NCBI GenBank assembly: GCA_024509875.1
Contig: JAMPIV010012435.1
Span: 494,001 to 558,000 of the forward strand
From: Oreohelix idahoensis
Lineage: Eukaryota > Mollusca > Gastropoda > Stylommatophora > Oreohelicidae
DNA length: 64,000 nucleotides
Direction of reading: 5' to 3'
Shown here in pieces: positions 33,793-46,000 of the stretch. Under the pieces are notes generated by a model. The model was not told the origin of the DNA. It saw nothing but the letters and a program-made list of their open reading frames with translations, and ran no database searches. Position 1 is the first letter of the stretch. The number at the start of each line of letters is the position of its first letter. Both the position numbers and the translations under genes were made by a program.

Positions 33793-34873
33793 TGATGCGT
33801 GATGCCATATGATGATGGATGGTATCCGCATGTCTGGTTTTGTGTGGTGTGCAGATGTGTTCAGTCAAAACAATGTTCATACAAAAATAACAGGGCAATC
33901 CACATAGGACGTCAGTAAACTCACGACGTATAAAGTCAATGATTCTTGTAACAGCCGTTGACGTTTTTCTTCATTATTTATTGTGGACGCCACAGTGACA
34001 AAATGGTTACGCGAATATGTGGGCACATCAAACAGTCATTATCACAGCAACATTCAATACAGCAATAGACGGTAGACAGCATTACAATGATGAGTCAGAT
34101 GCATGTTATATTTCATAGTGCTGTAAATGTAGTCAGGTGAAAAACTCCATCCTTTTCTATAACAGCCAGGAGATAACCAGATGTATGAGATCAGTTCACT
34201 CTCCTTAGTCTGACTTCAGCAAGACAGACACGTCTGCCGAAGTATAAATAATGTCCTCAAAAATATCCTCTAGATAATAAAGGTTTTTCAAACCTAGTTC
34301 AGGTAACCAAGTAGCAAGTAATAGTCCTTGGGACCTGCATCAACCGATGCAACACAATACAGCGACATGTGAGCTAGGAAAACATCTCGTGACGACGACT
34401 TTCGAAGACAGGCTATGAACCAGAAATCGTTCACGACCAAAAATCGATAGAGTTAATGAAAAAGTCAATTTACCTTGCTTTCATGAAATACACAGAAATA
34501 TTATGCCTCCCGGCATGTGGGAAACACTAGAGGTATTATCTCGAATAAACGAAATATCCATTAAGAGGACTCTCACATTCCTGACAGAACAAAAAAATAG
34601 CGGAGATCCCCTCTTCAACGAGGCATCTCTTTCGCCATTCCAAATCGCTCACTCCACTAGTGGTGGGCGGAAACCGATCGACCAAGAAGCAAGACAAGTC
34701 ATGCGCAGTCCAGCGCAAAATGACCACAGCTCAAACTTAACTGCATTCGATACCAACGCGAGAAGACAAATGCTTACCGAGAAAAGTGACTATAAATTTC
34801 AAGCAGTTGTTGCCCTTGCGTTATAAAATAGATATTGAAATAAAACGATGTTGCGAGAATTTATCACGCAACA
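33793..34873 (-). repeat. E2 3' LTR
   Basis: 1081 bp, TG...CA when read on either strand. By eye it differs from the other LTR at 5 substitutions and 2 single-base indels. Minus-strand AATAAA near 33975-33980 may be the polyadenylation signal. Confidence 0.95.
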
Positions 34874-34912
34874 TATCACCACCTCCTCCCGATAAAAAAA
34901 AAATGTGGAACA
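34874..34912 (-). promoter_or_regulatory. E2 polypurine tract (candidate)
   Basis: The minus strand reads cgggaggaggtggtgata immediately before the 3' LTR. A purine-rich run at this position primes plus-strand DNA synthesis in LTR elements. Confidence 0.6.
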
Positions 34913-35641
34913 TATTTTTTTTTTTCAATATCAAAGAGCATGCGATAAGCGGCTCAAAACGCACGAATTATGCGCTGATAATTAACTAAATTGCCAAACA
35001 ATAGGCTAATTATAGAGTGTCTGGTGAGGATATACCTCAACAGAAAAATAAATATGTCTCAAAAAATATTCACATCGGGGAGGTGTCACCAACACACATC
35101 ACGTTAGCATGTAAACACAATATACGTATGCAAGTTACCATAATCATCATTAAACAGCATACTCTAATATTGTCTTTAAAAATGGATGTACAAATCTGAT
35201 AGGAAAATTTAAATAGTACATTCTTTGACATGTAATGACATAAGTACATAGTAAAGTTAAACTACATGACGATCCAGGACATATGCTCTGGTATTCCGAG
35301 GGTAAGTACACAATCTAGAACTCGTCATGCTTGATACTAGTAAGGTAAGTCCTCAGCTCAACAATGACATTCTGAGAAAGTACAAGCAATATAATGCTAA
35401 TTAATAACTAATATGCTTCATAAGGTACAATACATTATTAATAATTGTGGCTGTTTAGTAAACTAACGGCCCTTATATTAACTACTCAGTCCTCCTCTAT
35501 CATCTTAAAAAACGAACAGAAGAAGATGACAACAAAGCACGATAGTGTGTACATATAAAGTGAGTACAGATGTGCTAATCTATTGTAGTAATATAGGTGT
35601 GTTATGACTCTGTAATATATAGGAAATATAGGACAGAAGTA
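34913..35641. other. E2 3' untranslated region
   Basis: About 730 bp between the end of the RNase H frame and the polypurine tract. It is AT-rich with no ORF of note, and no env-like gene is present. Confidence 0.7.
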
Positions 35642-37056
35642 TTAGTTAGAGTCATGTGGGCATCTAGACAAAATGTCAGCCATCACATTATCCGCACCAC
35701 GGATAGCTCGTACCGTGAAGTGAAAAGGTTGAAGAGCTATAGCATATCGAGTGGATCTCGAACTCTTCAAATTCTTAGTCTGAATAGCTGTAAGAGCTTT
35801 CTGATCAGTCTCTAGAATGAAATGTGCGCCCAGGAGGAATCTTTGTAGCTTTAGAATTGACCAAACCATCGCTAACAACTCACGGTCTAAAACCGAGAGT
35901 AGTTCCTCTCTGCCGCATTTAGTTTTCTAGAAATGTACATAACAGGATGCAGAGTATTTGCATATTCTTGCATCAGTGCTGCTCCAATCCCAGTGGATGA
36001 AGCATCACTCCGAAGAACAAAAGTCCTATCAAGAGTAGGTAATCTTAAGATGGGAGGAGAAGAAAATATATTCTTGATTTGGTCTAATGAAGATTGGCAT
36101 TCTTCAGACCAACGGACCAGATTAGGCGAACCTTTCTTCAACAATGTTGAGAGAGGTGCCATGATCGAAGATAAATTTGGAATAAATCTCCCATAAAATT
36201 GAATTAAACCTAAGAGACTCCTAACTTGTTTCTTCGTTTTAGGAACAGAGATGTTCAGTATTTTGGAAGTATTGTGGTCTTCTGTCTTCAAGAGACCATG
36301 ACCAACACGATGACCCAGGAAAGAGATTTCACCAAAACCAACAAAAGCTTTAGAAGGTTTTGCTGTCAAATTATTCTCACGTAGAGTGGACAGTAAGTCA
36401 TATAACCCTAAATAGTGATCTTCCCAGGTATCACTGAAGAGACAGATGTCATCTAAGTATGCGATGACATCCGAACGATGTGACAGAATTCGACGCATCA
36501 TGCGAACGAAAGTGGCAGGGGCGTTCATGAGACCAAAAGGCATAACATTCCATTGAAATAGACCCCTAGGTGTAGAAAAAGCAGTAAGAGGTTTGGCATG
36601 CTCTGCTAAAGGCACTTGCCAATAACCTTTAGACAAGTCAAGTTTAGTGAAGAATCTAGAATTAGAAAGTCTAATCAGTAGATCTTCTAACAAAGGCATC
36701 GGTTCAGCATCGAACTTTGTGACCTGATTCAATTTGCGATAATCAACACAAATTCGTATGTTCTTATCCTTCTTCCGGACAATAACCATGGAAGAAGAAT
36801 ATGGTGAAGTCGATGGTTCAATTATATTTAATTGAATCATTTCATCCAATTCCTTTTCCACCTGCGACTGAAAGTGTATAGGAATAGGATAAGGCCTAAC
36901 CCTAATTGGATTATTGTCGGTAAGAATTATGTCATGTTCTATGACATCTGTGTGTCCAGGAATGTCAGTGAGAACATCCTGAAATGTTTGTAACATCGAC
37001 GAGACTTGTCGATGTTCGTCACCAGAAAGATTAGGAGAAACGAAACGTTTTTCCAA
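35642..37056 (-). pseudogene. E2 reverse transcriptase and RNase H
   Basis: Polymerase and RNase H of the element. RT motifs are Cys-Val-Asp-Tyr-Arg-Lys-Leu-Asn, Leu-Asp-Leu-Ser-Lys-Gly-Tyr-Trp-Gln, Pro-Phe-Gly-Leu-Met-Asn-Ala-Pro and the active-site Tyr-Leu-Asp-Asp. RNase H residues include the Asp of Arg-Ser-Asp-Ala-Ser, the Glu of the Glu-Leu-Leu-Ala-type step and the Asp of Glu-Thr-Asp-Gln. The frame breaks near 37056 (entry from the integrase C-terminus) and near 35890, after Ala-Glu-Arg-Asn-Tyr-Ser. The RNase H remainder runs in another frame to 35642. It follows integrase, in Gmr1 order. Confidence 0.95.
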
Positions 37057-37568
37057 GATTCCGTGGAATGTAATGGAACCACTGGAAGGGGAAGGTTGAC
37101 ATCAGAGAAGGTAGCTTCCTCATCCTGTATGACAGACAGGGATGAATAATGACCGTGAGGTGCAGGAGCATCATCCGTTGCCTGGAAAATAGGCAGCAAA
37201 TAGTCCGGACGTTCGTGAAATTCCGAAAGCATGTTTATGTGGAAAGTTTTATGCTTTCCATCAATATCGACCACATAGTCAACATCGGAAATCCGAGAGA
37301 CTATTGCATACGGACCTTTCCATGCAATAAGAAGTCTATTTTCCCTACTGGGGAGTAGGACGAATGCTTTGTCACCTGGACAAAGTTGTCGTAGACATCT
37401 ATTCTTGTTAGCAAACTGTCTTGCCTTCTCTTTAGCAATTTCTGATGAAGCAGTTGCTAGCTTACATGCCTCAATGATCTTTTGTCTAAGAGCAATGACA
37501 TACTCATATGAGGATTGAGTTTCATCGCTAATATCATCGGCAGTGATGAGATCGTGTAATAAAGACAT
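36939..37568 (-). pseudogene. E2 integrase C-terminal GPY/F-type domain
   Basis: The region contains Trp-Lys-Gly-Pro-Tyr-Ala-Ile-Val, the GPY/F motif that closes Gypsy integrases, preceded by Leu-Cys-Pro-Gly-Asp-Lys-Ala-Phe. It lies between the integrase core and the RT and is in its own frame because of one-base breaks near 37600 and 37060. Its last about 35 residues are out-of-frame reading past the break. Confidence 0.9.
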
Positions 37569-38959
37569 AGGGCCGCGTGGACGCGCGCCAAAGACAAGTT
37601 CGAGGGAGAAAATCCTGTGTGTTCATTAGGGACTTCTCTATAGGCAAAGAGAGCCGCGGGTAAAACCCTGTCCCAATCTTGAGGATGATCTTCAGTTATC
37701 TTACCAAGCAAAGTCTTGAGCGTTCTATTCAGACGCTCAACTAACCCATTAGACATAGGATGGTAGATACTACTGAGAGATCGTTCAATATGTAAGGTAG
37801 ACATTACCTGTGACATAGTGTCAGATATGAGTTGAGTGCCATGGTCTGACAATATTTCTCTGGGGAACCCCAAGCGAGAAAATATCAACCAAAGAGCATC
37901 TGCGATATCTGTAGTAGATATGCTCTTAAGAGGAATAGCCTCTGGCCAACGTGTGCACATATCGACACATGTAAGGATAAACTGATGTCCTCTGGCCGAC
38001 TTGACCTTAAAAGGGCCAATAATATCTATGGCCATTTTCTGAAACGGCCGAATAGGAATGTCAGCAGCCTGGATAGGCGCAGCATGTCGTGGTCCTCTAG
38101 ATTTGACCTCCTGACATACCTTGCATGATCGGCAGTAAATACGAATGTCCTTATTGACAAAAGGCCAAAAGAAAGCCGCAAGGACTCTCGACTTCGTACG
38201 GGAAAAACCCATATGTCCAGCACATTGCGAGTCATGAGCATGTTGTAATATTTGCACTCTCATGCTCTTGGGAACAAGAATTTGCGAATGTGCCGACGTA
38301 GTCGAATCTTGTACCATACGTACAAGTACGCCGTTTCTCATTGCAATCCAAGATTTTCTATTTGTATCCTGATTCGGATCACCTTTCTTCGCAAGAACGA
38401 AGAATTTTTTTAAAGAAGGATCTTCTTCTTGCAATTTTATGAAAGAGTCACGAGTGATTACTAAGTGACTATCTTGGCTATCAACTTCATTATCACTATT
38501 CAGTGAAGTTTCGGGTGTTTGTAGAGCTTGTGCTCTTGTTACTACTGCATTTGTAGCTTGCATGTTATTATCTTCCCAAGCAGCAATCTGCTGTGGGGTA
38601 CACTCCCTAACTCCGTGAATACGACCAATAATAAGGTCCGCAATAGGATTAGGTAAGAGACAAGCATGCACATCTCCAGTAAAGAAAGGAGTGGCAATGC
38701 GAATTACAGCAGTAGGATATTTTTCTAGAGTGCCGCCAAATGTGACACATTTAATAACCCTTCCTGTAGCACAAGATGGATCTACAAGCGATTGTCTAAC
38801 ACCAATAGTGGTGCATCCGGAATCGAAAAGTAGTGAGACCGGAGTATCATTAACAAGACCCTTATGTAGAATTAAAGAACCCCTCCCGTCATGCGCAACA
38901 GCAGCAGGAAGAGCGGGAAGTGGGTGACCACAACTCAAAGTAGTTATGGTACCCGGTTC
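37569..38959 (-). pseudogene. E2 protease and integrase core
   Basis: The protease has Leu-Leu-Phe-Asp-Ser-Gly-Cys-Thr-Thr: an aspartic protease active site with Ser in place of the more common Thr (DSG), near residue 39 from codon 38938. Integrase follows with an HHCC zinc finger and the catalytic triad in Ala-Ile-Asp-Ile-Ile-Gly-Pro, Ser-Asp-His-Gly-Thr-Gln and Val-Glu-Arg-Leu-Asn-Arg. The listed TTG at 38938 is an internal codon, not a start; the frame runs in from Gag. A one-base deletion after Gly-Phe-Ser-Pro, near 37607, breaks it. Protease and integrase before RT is the Gmr1 order. Confidence 0.94.
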
Positions 38960-40566
38960 GAATAAAGTACTGCATTGGGGGCATTTGTTTGCTCTCTCAA
39001 AGTCAAAAGCAGAACCAGTGACCGCGTCAAAGTTTTTATTATCAACAACATGATTACAGGCTCCCTCAGTTTCCTGTTGTACAGCATTAGCCTGCTGATA
39101 TCTCTTTTTTTTTTTTTGTGTTGAGATCTACCCCGACTATTATTACCTCTGAAGTTATCAGAGTTATTATTATCTCTGCAGTTATTATTGTCTCTATTGT
39201 AATTGTTATCCTGGTTCGAATTCCAGTTTCCACGATTACTATCATGTTCACATTGATGCGAACATCTATTTGTTTGGTTCTGAGGTCTTCGGCAGGAATA
39301 ACCTCTATTACCATATCCTCTTTTGAAATGCTTATAATTATTAGGATGATAGTAACGACCACTATCAGGTTGTCTCCAATTCTTCGAAGAAGAATCACCA
39401 TGAAATTGGTTTCCATGATTTTGACAGAAATTACCGCTACTCTTTCTATCAAAATTTTGTTGAGATCTACGAGCAAAGTTTTGGCCATACGGAGCTGCCG
39501 AAGCAACTGGTAAACCTTCTTTCACCTTAGAGTTACCCATGGTTATGTGTGGGTGCGCAGTTACGTATTGGCAACAGAAATCTTCCATTTCTTTTATTGT
39601 TTTAGGTTTACGTTCATGAAGGAAAGCAAGGAAAGACTCATTGACAGACGACATGACTTTGTCTCTAAGTATTAAGTCCATAAGTCCTTCATAAGTTTTT
39701 TCCGTCTTAGATAGTTCAACCCATCGTGAGAAAGTAATGCGTATTCTTGCAATAAACTCGGAGAATTCAACTCCATTTTCAGGTAACATGTTTTTAAATT
39801 GTAGACGATAGCCGTCTTCGTTAAGCTGATATTTCTTTAACAGAGCGGCCCTGACAACCTCATAATTGTTCTTGTCAGGTTCATCCACCATATTTAATAT
39901 ACTTAGAGCTTTACCTGTCAGTATCCCTGATAACTGATAAACATATTTTGCTTTGTCTATGTTATGAGCTGTACATGCTTGTTCAAATCTGTCCAGATAG
40001 AACATTATGTCATCACTGGAAGGACTAAAAGTTGGCAACTTAATCTTAAAAGTATCATTATTAGCCTTACCAGAAGATGAACCCTTGTTTGAATCATTAC
40101 CATTACTCATGTTCATCAATTTCAATTTTTCCAACTCTAAAGCTAAGACCTTTTCTTCATGTTCCATTTTTGCTTTCTCTTTCCTCTCATCAGATTCTCT
40201 CTGTAATCTTCTCTCCTCAGCCTGAGCCTCTATTTGAAGTCTTTCAGCTTCTTTTTCAAGTCTTTTATTCTCAGCTTCTTTTTCAAGTCTTTTATTTTCA
40301 GCCTCTTTTTCAAGTCTTTTATTTTCAGCCTCTAGCTGGAGTTTTCTTTCCTCAGCTTCTGATTCCCTTTTTTGTTTTTCCATTTCCATTTGGAATCTTT
40401 TTTCATCCACCTGCATCTGCAGTTTCTTTTGTTCAGCTTCCATCTGCAGTTTCTTTTGTTCAGCTTCCATTGCTTTATCATATCGAGCAGTTGCAAATTC
40501 TTCTAACTTATCACCAGTCTTCCCAAGCAATTTACCCTGCTCAATAAAGTGCTCAAATGTAGACAT
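38944..40566 (-). pseudogene. E2 Gag (SCAN-like capsid)
   Basis: The ATG at 40566 matches the E1 Gag start (Met-Ser-Thr). An N-terminal coiled coil contains three nine-residue repeats (Glu-Asn-Lys-Arg-Leu-Glu-Lys-Glu-Ala). The SCAN-like capsid region lies at about residues 200-360 and includes Pro-Glu-Asn-Gly-Val-Glu-Phe-Ser-Glu-Phe. The tail is rich in Asn, Arg, Gly and Tyr. At 39105-39117 there is a run of 13 A on the sense strand; after it the Gag-like sequence and the Cys-x-x-Cys that leads into protease are in a different frame. That is either a homopolymer indel or a slippery frameshift site. Confidence 0.93.
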
Positions 40567-40578
40567 GTTGTCTAACAT

Positions 40579-42011
40579 ATGAGTCCAAAACCTGAAATAA
40601 TTAACTAATTTATTTCAAACCTAAGTGTAACAAGTCTTAATTAAGCACTTGTATATTCACATCACCTTATATTATCCCAGTCTCTGTGGGAAACAAGTCT
40701 CCAATCAAAGAACTTGTATATGAAATATCACCAATCAATTCTTGATCATAAGTGCACTTCTCATTCAATAGTGCACAACACTATTCATCATTCATTTATC
40801 ATCAGTGTAGTAGTAACAGTGCATTAGCATAGCCCATTAACTAATTACTATAACTGTAAACAATGACTATGTAAACACATGCAGAATGTAAACATTGAAA
40901 ATGTAAACAATGCAAACAATGTAAACAATAACAATGTAAACAATAACAAAGATCAGCAACAATACAAAAACGTTCGCAGAAATCAACTAAAAATAAAGCA
41001 GAAATTAATGAAATATCACAAAAAATGTGACGATATCTACGATAGAATTAAACAAAATACATGACACCACAGTGTATAAACAAAAATGTTGTATGAAACT
41101 AAATTATAGACAAGAGTAGGCTAACAAATACAAACAAATCAAAACAAAACTAAAGAATGCGAAATAATAACGAAAACAATATTAAAACATGTCATCACAG
41201 CTAACATAAATAGCAACAGAAGTCGCTTAGCAAATTCCAGTATCGGAAATTTGCAAACCCTACAGAAAACGCTCACAATAGACGACCTCTATGACGTGGC
41301 ATAATCTAACGGAGACACCACCCAACCGAGAACCCGCTGAAATATAAACATATAAATATACAAATAACATATAGACATATAACATATAGAATGAGATGAT
41401 ACACAGAAGACTCAGCAGAAGTATAAGGGCACAGTTTACATACAAACAGGCCACTTAACTTATAGGCTTCCAATCGTAGAACAGCAGAAAAACGGATGTC
41501 AATCAACGTCCTAAAGAGCGAAGCTCCAACGATGATGGCACATCTGAACTGCTTCCACTGCTAACACGATGGTACTTGAGCTTCTGACATACTGTGTGTT
41601 GAGTTGTTTCGGCACTTGACCTTCTAATCCAAAAGTAAGTTGATGGAAATCGGTACTTGGCCTTCTTCAGAAAACAACCCGTTTCAACCGGCACTTGACC
41701 TTCTCAACAAACGACAGCACTGGAACCTTGACAGCAGCAACTTGCTTGACTTGCGTAAAAGATAACAGCAGTCCGAGTTATCCGGCAACATGTAACAACG
41801 CCGGGTACTGTCAAATTCTTGTTTCCGTCAAAAAATTGAAATTTTGACTTTTACCGGGCAACGCCGAGTACTTTGAAAATTTTGAAGATGTTGACTGTCT
41901 TGAAGAATGTTAATTTCTTGAAGGATGCTGATGAATTCTTGTTGAAAATGAAGTGGGTAAGGGACCCCGTGTTTGCTGGTACCAGAATCAAACCAGCTTA
42001 TGGCCACCAAA
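40579..42011 (-). other. E2 leader region
   Basis: About 1.4 kb between the 5' LTR and Gag. The minus strand starts with TTTGGTGGCC (primer-binding-type site, 41994-42009). The conserved block shared with E1 is at 41259-41340. A (tgtaaacaa)-type repeat occurs at 40860-40950. A word like cggcacttgaccttct occurs four times between 41568 and 41705. No coding region is recognised. Confidence 0.7.
41259..41340 (-). promoter_or_regulatory. Conserved leader block in E2
   Basis: Counterpart of 31535-31621 in E1, with the same order of conserved words including an identical 13-base core. See the E1 entry for details. Confidence 0.6.
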
Positions 42012-43090
42012 TGATGCGTGATGCCATATGATGATGGATGGTATCCGCATGTCTGGTTTTGTGTGGTGTGCAGATGTGTTCAGTCAAAACAATGTTCATA
42101 CAAAAATAACAGGGCAATCCACATAGGACGTCAGTAAACTCACGACGTATAAAGTCAATGATTCTTGTAACAGCCGTTGACGTTTTTCTTCATTATTTAT
42201 TGTGGACGCCACAGTGACAAAATGGTTACGCGAATATGTGGGCACATCAAACAGTCATTATCACAGCAACATTCAATACAGCAATAGACGGTAGACAGCA
42301 TTACAATGATGAGTCAGATGCATGTTATATTTCATAGTGCTGTAAATGTAGTCAGGTGAAAAACTCCATCCTTTTCTATAACAGCCAGGAGATAACCAGA
42401 TATATGAGATCAGTTCACTCTCCTTAGTCTGACTTCAGCAAGACAGACACGTCTGCCGAAGTATAAATAATGTCCTCAAAAATATCCTCCAGATAATAAA
42501 GGTTTTTCAAACCTAGTTCAGGTAACCAAGTAGCAAGTAATAGTCCTTGGGACCTGCATCAACCGATGCAACACAATACAGCGACATGTGAGCTAGGAAA
42601 ACATCTCGTGACGACGACTTTCGAAGACAGGCTATGAACCAGAAATCGTTCACGACCAAAAATCGATAGAGTTAATGAAAAAGTCAATTTACCTTGCTTT
42701 CATGAAATACACAGAAATATTATGCCTCCCGACATGTGGGAAACACTAGAGGTATTATCTCGAATAAACGAAATATCCATTAAGAGGACTCTCACATTCC
42801 TGACAGAACAAAAAATAGCGGAGATCCCCTCTTCAACGAGGCATCTCTTTCGCCATTCAAATCGCTCACCCCACTAGTGGTGGGCGGAAACCGATCGACC
42901 AAGAAGCAAGACAAGTCATGCGCAGTCCAGCGCAAAATGACCACAGCTCAAACTTAACTGCATTCGATACCAACGCGAGAAGACAAATGCTTACCGAGAA
43001 AAGTGACTATAAATTTCAAGCAGTTGTTGCCCTTGCGTTATAAAATAGATATTGTAATAAAACGATGTTGCGAGAATTTATCACGCAACA
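42012..43090 (-). repeat. E2 5' LTR
   Basis: 1079 bp. On the minus strand it begins TGTTGCGTGATAAA and ends GGCATCACGCATCA. The boundary at 43090 is followed directly by E1 pol sequence. Confidence 0.95.
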
Positions 43091-46000
43091 GGCACATTAG
43101 AGAAATACTCTACTGCTATCATTAGGATTGCTACTCCTTTCTTTACAGGAGATGTACACGCATGTCTTCTTCCGAATCCGATCGCTAACCTCATCATCGG
43201 TCGCATTCATGGAGTCAAGGAATGCACTCCGCAACAAATTTCCACGTGGGAAAGGCAAAACATGCAGATTGCTAACGCTGTAGTCACTAGAGCTCAGGCT
43301 CTTAATGTGCCTCAAACTTCATCTATTGAAGATAATGAAGTGCATAACCAAGATAATCCCTTGGTAATTTCTCGTGACTCGTTTATAAAACAGCAAGAAG
43401 ATGATCCCACTCTGAAGAAATTCTTCATTCTTGCAACTAAAGGTGATCCGAATAAAGACACAAGTCGCAAATCGTGGATTACAAAGAAGAATGGCGTACT
43501 TGTACGTATGGTTCAAGACTCCATTACGTCAAGTCATTCTCAAATCCTGGTTCCCAAGAATTTTGGAGTTAAAATTTTGCAGCACGCTCACGACTCTCAG
43601 TGTGCTGGACACATGGGTTTTTCCCGTACTAAGTCAAGAGTCCTTGCGGCTTTCTTTTGGCCATTGGTAAACAAGGACATACGTATTTATTGTCGATCTT
43701 GTAAAGTATGTCAGGAAGTTAAATCCAAAGGTCCACGGCATGCTGCACCCATTCAGGCGGCGGACATTCCTATTCGGCCGTTCCAAAAAATGGCTATAGA
43801 CATTATTGGTCCATTTAAGATCAAGTCTGCCAGAGGACATCAGTTTATCTTGACGTGTGTTGATATGTGCACACGTTGGCCAGAGGCTATTCCTCTGAAG
43901 AGCATTACTACTGCTGATATTGCAGATGCTCTTTGGCTTATATTTTCTCGTCTGGGGTTCCCCGGAGAGATATTGTCAGACCATGGCACCCAACTAATAT
44001 CAGATACCATGTCTCAAGTAATGTCTACCCTGCAGATAGATAGATCTTTAAGTAGTATCTACCATCCAATGTCTAATGGTATGGTCGAACGCCTTAATAG
44101 AACACTTAAAAACTTACTGGGGAAGATAACTGAGGATCATCCTCAAGACTGGGACAGAGTTTTACCTGCGGCCCTCTTCGCTTACAGAGAGGTACCCAAT
44201 GAACATACGGGATTTTCTCCCTTTGAACTCGTCTTTGGCGCGCGTCCGCGTGGCCCTATGTCGTTGCTTCACGATCTCATAACATCTGACAATATTGACG
44301 ATGACACAAAGTCATCCTACGAATATGTCATCGCGTTGAGACAAAAAATTATCGAAGCATGCAAATTAGCAACTTCTTCTTCTGAATTTGCGAAACAGAA
44401 GGCAAGGCAATTTGCCAATAAGAAGAGATGCTTACGACAACTTTGTCCTGGTGACAAAGCATTTGTATTACTACCTTGTAGGGAAAACAGATTACTTATT
44501 TCTTGGAAAGGTCCGTACGATATAATATCGAAAATTTCCGATGTCGACTATATTGTCGATATTGATGGGAAGCATAAAACCTTCCACATCAATATGCTTA
44601 CTGAATTCCATGAACGTCCGGATTATTTGCAACCCATTTTCCAAGCAACGGACAATTCTCCAGTACAACATGGTCATTACTCATCACTGTCCGTGATACA
44701 GGATGAGGAAACAAGTTTTTCAGATGTAAATCTTCCTCTTCCAATGATCCCACTTCATTCCAGTGAATCATGGAAGAACGTTACTGTCTCTCCTGATTTG
44801 TCTCTAGGAGAACAGCGACAAGTTTCAACTATGTTGCAAACATTTCAGGATGTACTCACTGACATCCCTGGACAAACGAATGTCATTCAACATGACATTG
44901 TTCTAACTGACCATACTCCTATTAGGGTTAGACCTTATCCTATACCTATACATTTTCAAGCACAGGTCGAGAAAGAGTTGGATGAGATGATAGATTTGAA
45001 AATAATCGAACCATCCACCTCTGCATATTCTTCGCCGATGGTTATTGTGCGTAAAAAAGACAATAACATACGTCTTTGCGTTGACTATCGAAAATTGAAT
45101 CAAGTAACGAAGTTCGATGCCGAACCTATGCCTTTACTGGAAGAGCTACTTACTCGACTCTCCAAATCTCATTTTTTCACTAAACTTGATTTGTCTAAAG
45201 GATATTGGCAAGTTCCTTTATCTGAACGCGCCAAACCTCTCACGGCTTTTTCAACACCTAGAGGTTTGTTCCAATGGAATTTTATGCCTTTCGGTCTTAT
45301 GAACGCACCAGCTACGTTCGTACGCATGATGCGCCGAATCCTATCTTATCGGTCAGATGTCATTGCATATCTAGACGACATCTGTCTTTTCAGCGATACT
45401 TGGGAAGATCACTATTCAGGGTTAGATGAATTGCTGTCTACTTTGCGTGAGCACAACCTGACAGCGAAACCCTCTAAAGCCTATATTGGTTTTAGCGAAA
45501 TTTCTTTCCTAGGCCACCGAGTTGGTCATGGTTTCCTAAAGACAGAGGACCATAATACTAGTAAGATACTTAACATCTCAATCCCTAAGACTAAAAAACA
45601 GGTGAGAAGTCTGTTAGGTCTTATTCAATTTTATGGCAGATTCATTCAGAATCTATCCTCTATCATGGCACCTCTCTCAACACTTCTAAAGAAAGGTTCG
45701 CCTAATGTGGTCCACTGGTCTCAGGAATGCCAATGCTCTCTGGATAAGATTAAAACATTGTTTTCAACACCACCTATTTTAGTGCTACCCACTAAAGATA
45801 AGACATTCGTTCTTCGTAGTGACGCTTCATCCACTGGGATTGGAGCGGCACTAATGCAAGAGTACTCTGGAACTCTGCATCCTGTAATGTATATTTCCAG
45901 AAAACTTAATGCGGCAGAAAGGAATTATTCGGTTTTAGACCGTGAGCTATTAGCTATGGTTTGGTCGATCCTCAAACTACAGAGATTCCTTCTAGGCGCA

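Larger units (their letters stand above)
33793..43090 (-). mobile_element. E2: nested Gmr1-type Ty3/Gypsy retrotransposon
   Basis: A complete element in the opposite orientation to its host E1, with LTRs at 33793-34873 and 42012-43090. Reading the minus strand, the order is 5' LTR, primer-binding-type site, leader of about 1.4 kb, Gag, protease, integrase, reverse transcriptase, RNase H, polypurine tract and 3' LTR. No target-site duplication flanks it: the bases before are TTATT and after are GGCAC. E1 resumes 75 codons further on than it stopped. Several frameshifts disable the coding region. It is a close relative of E1 in every protein domain, but the LTRs differ. Confidence 0.95.

Noticed and set aside
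33222..33812. A 196-codon open frame overlapping E1 Gag
   Set aside because: It reads Gag's low-complexity Asn/Arg/Tyr region in another frame and has no domain of its own.
40077..40547. Antisense open frame of 156 codons over E2 Gag coiled coil
   Set aside because: Reverse reading of Glu/Lys-rich repeats gives Phe/Leu-rich frames; it is a shadow of Gag.
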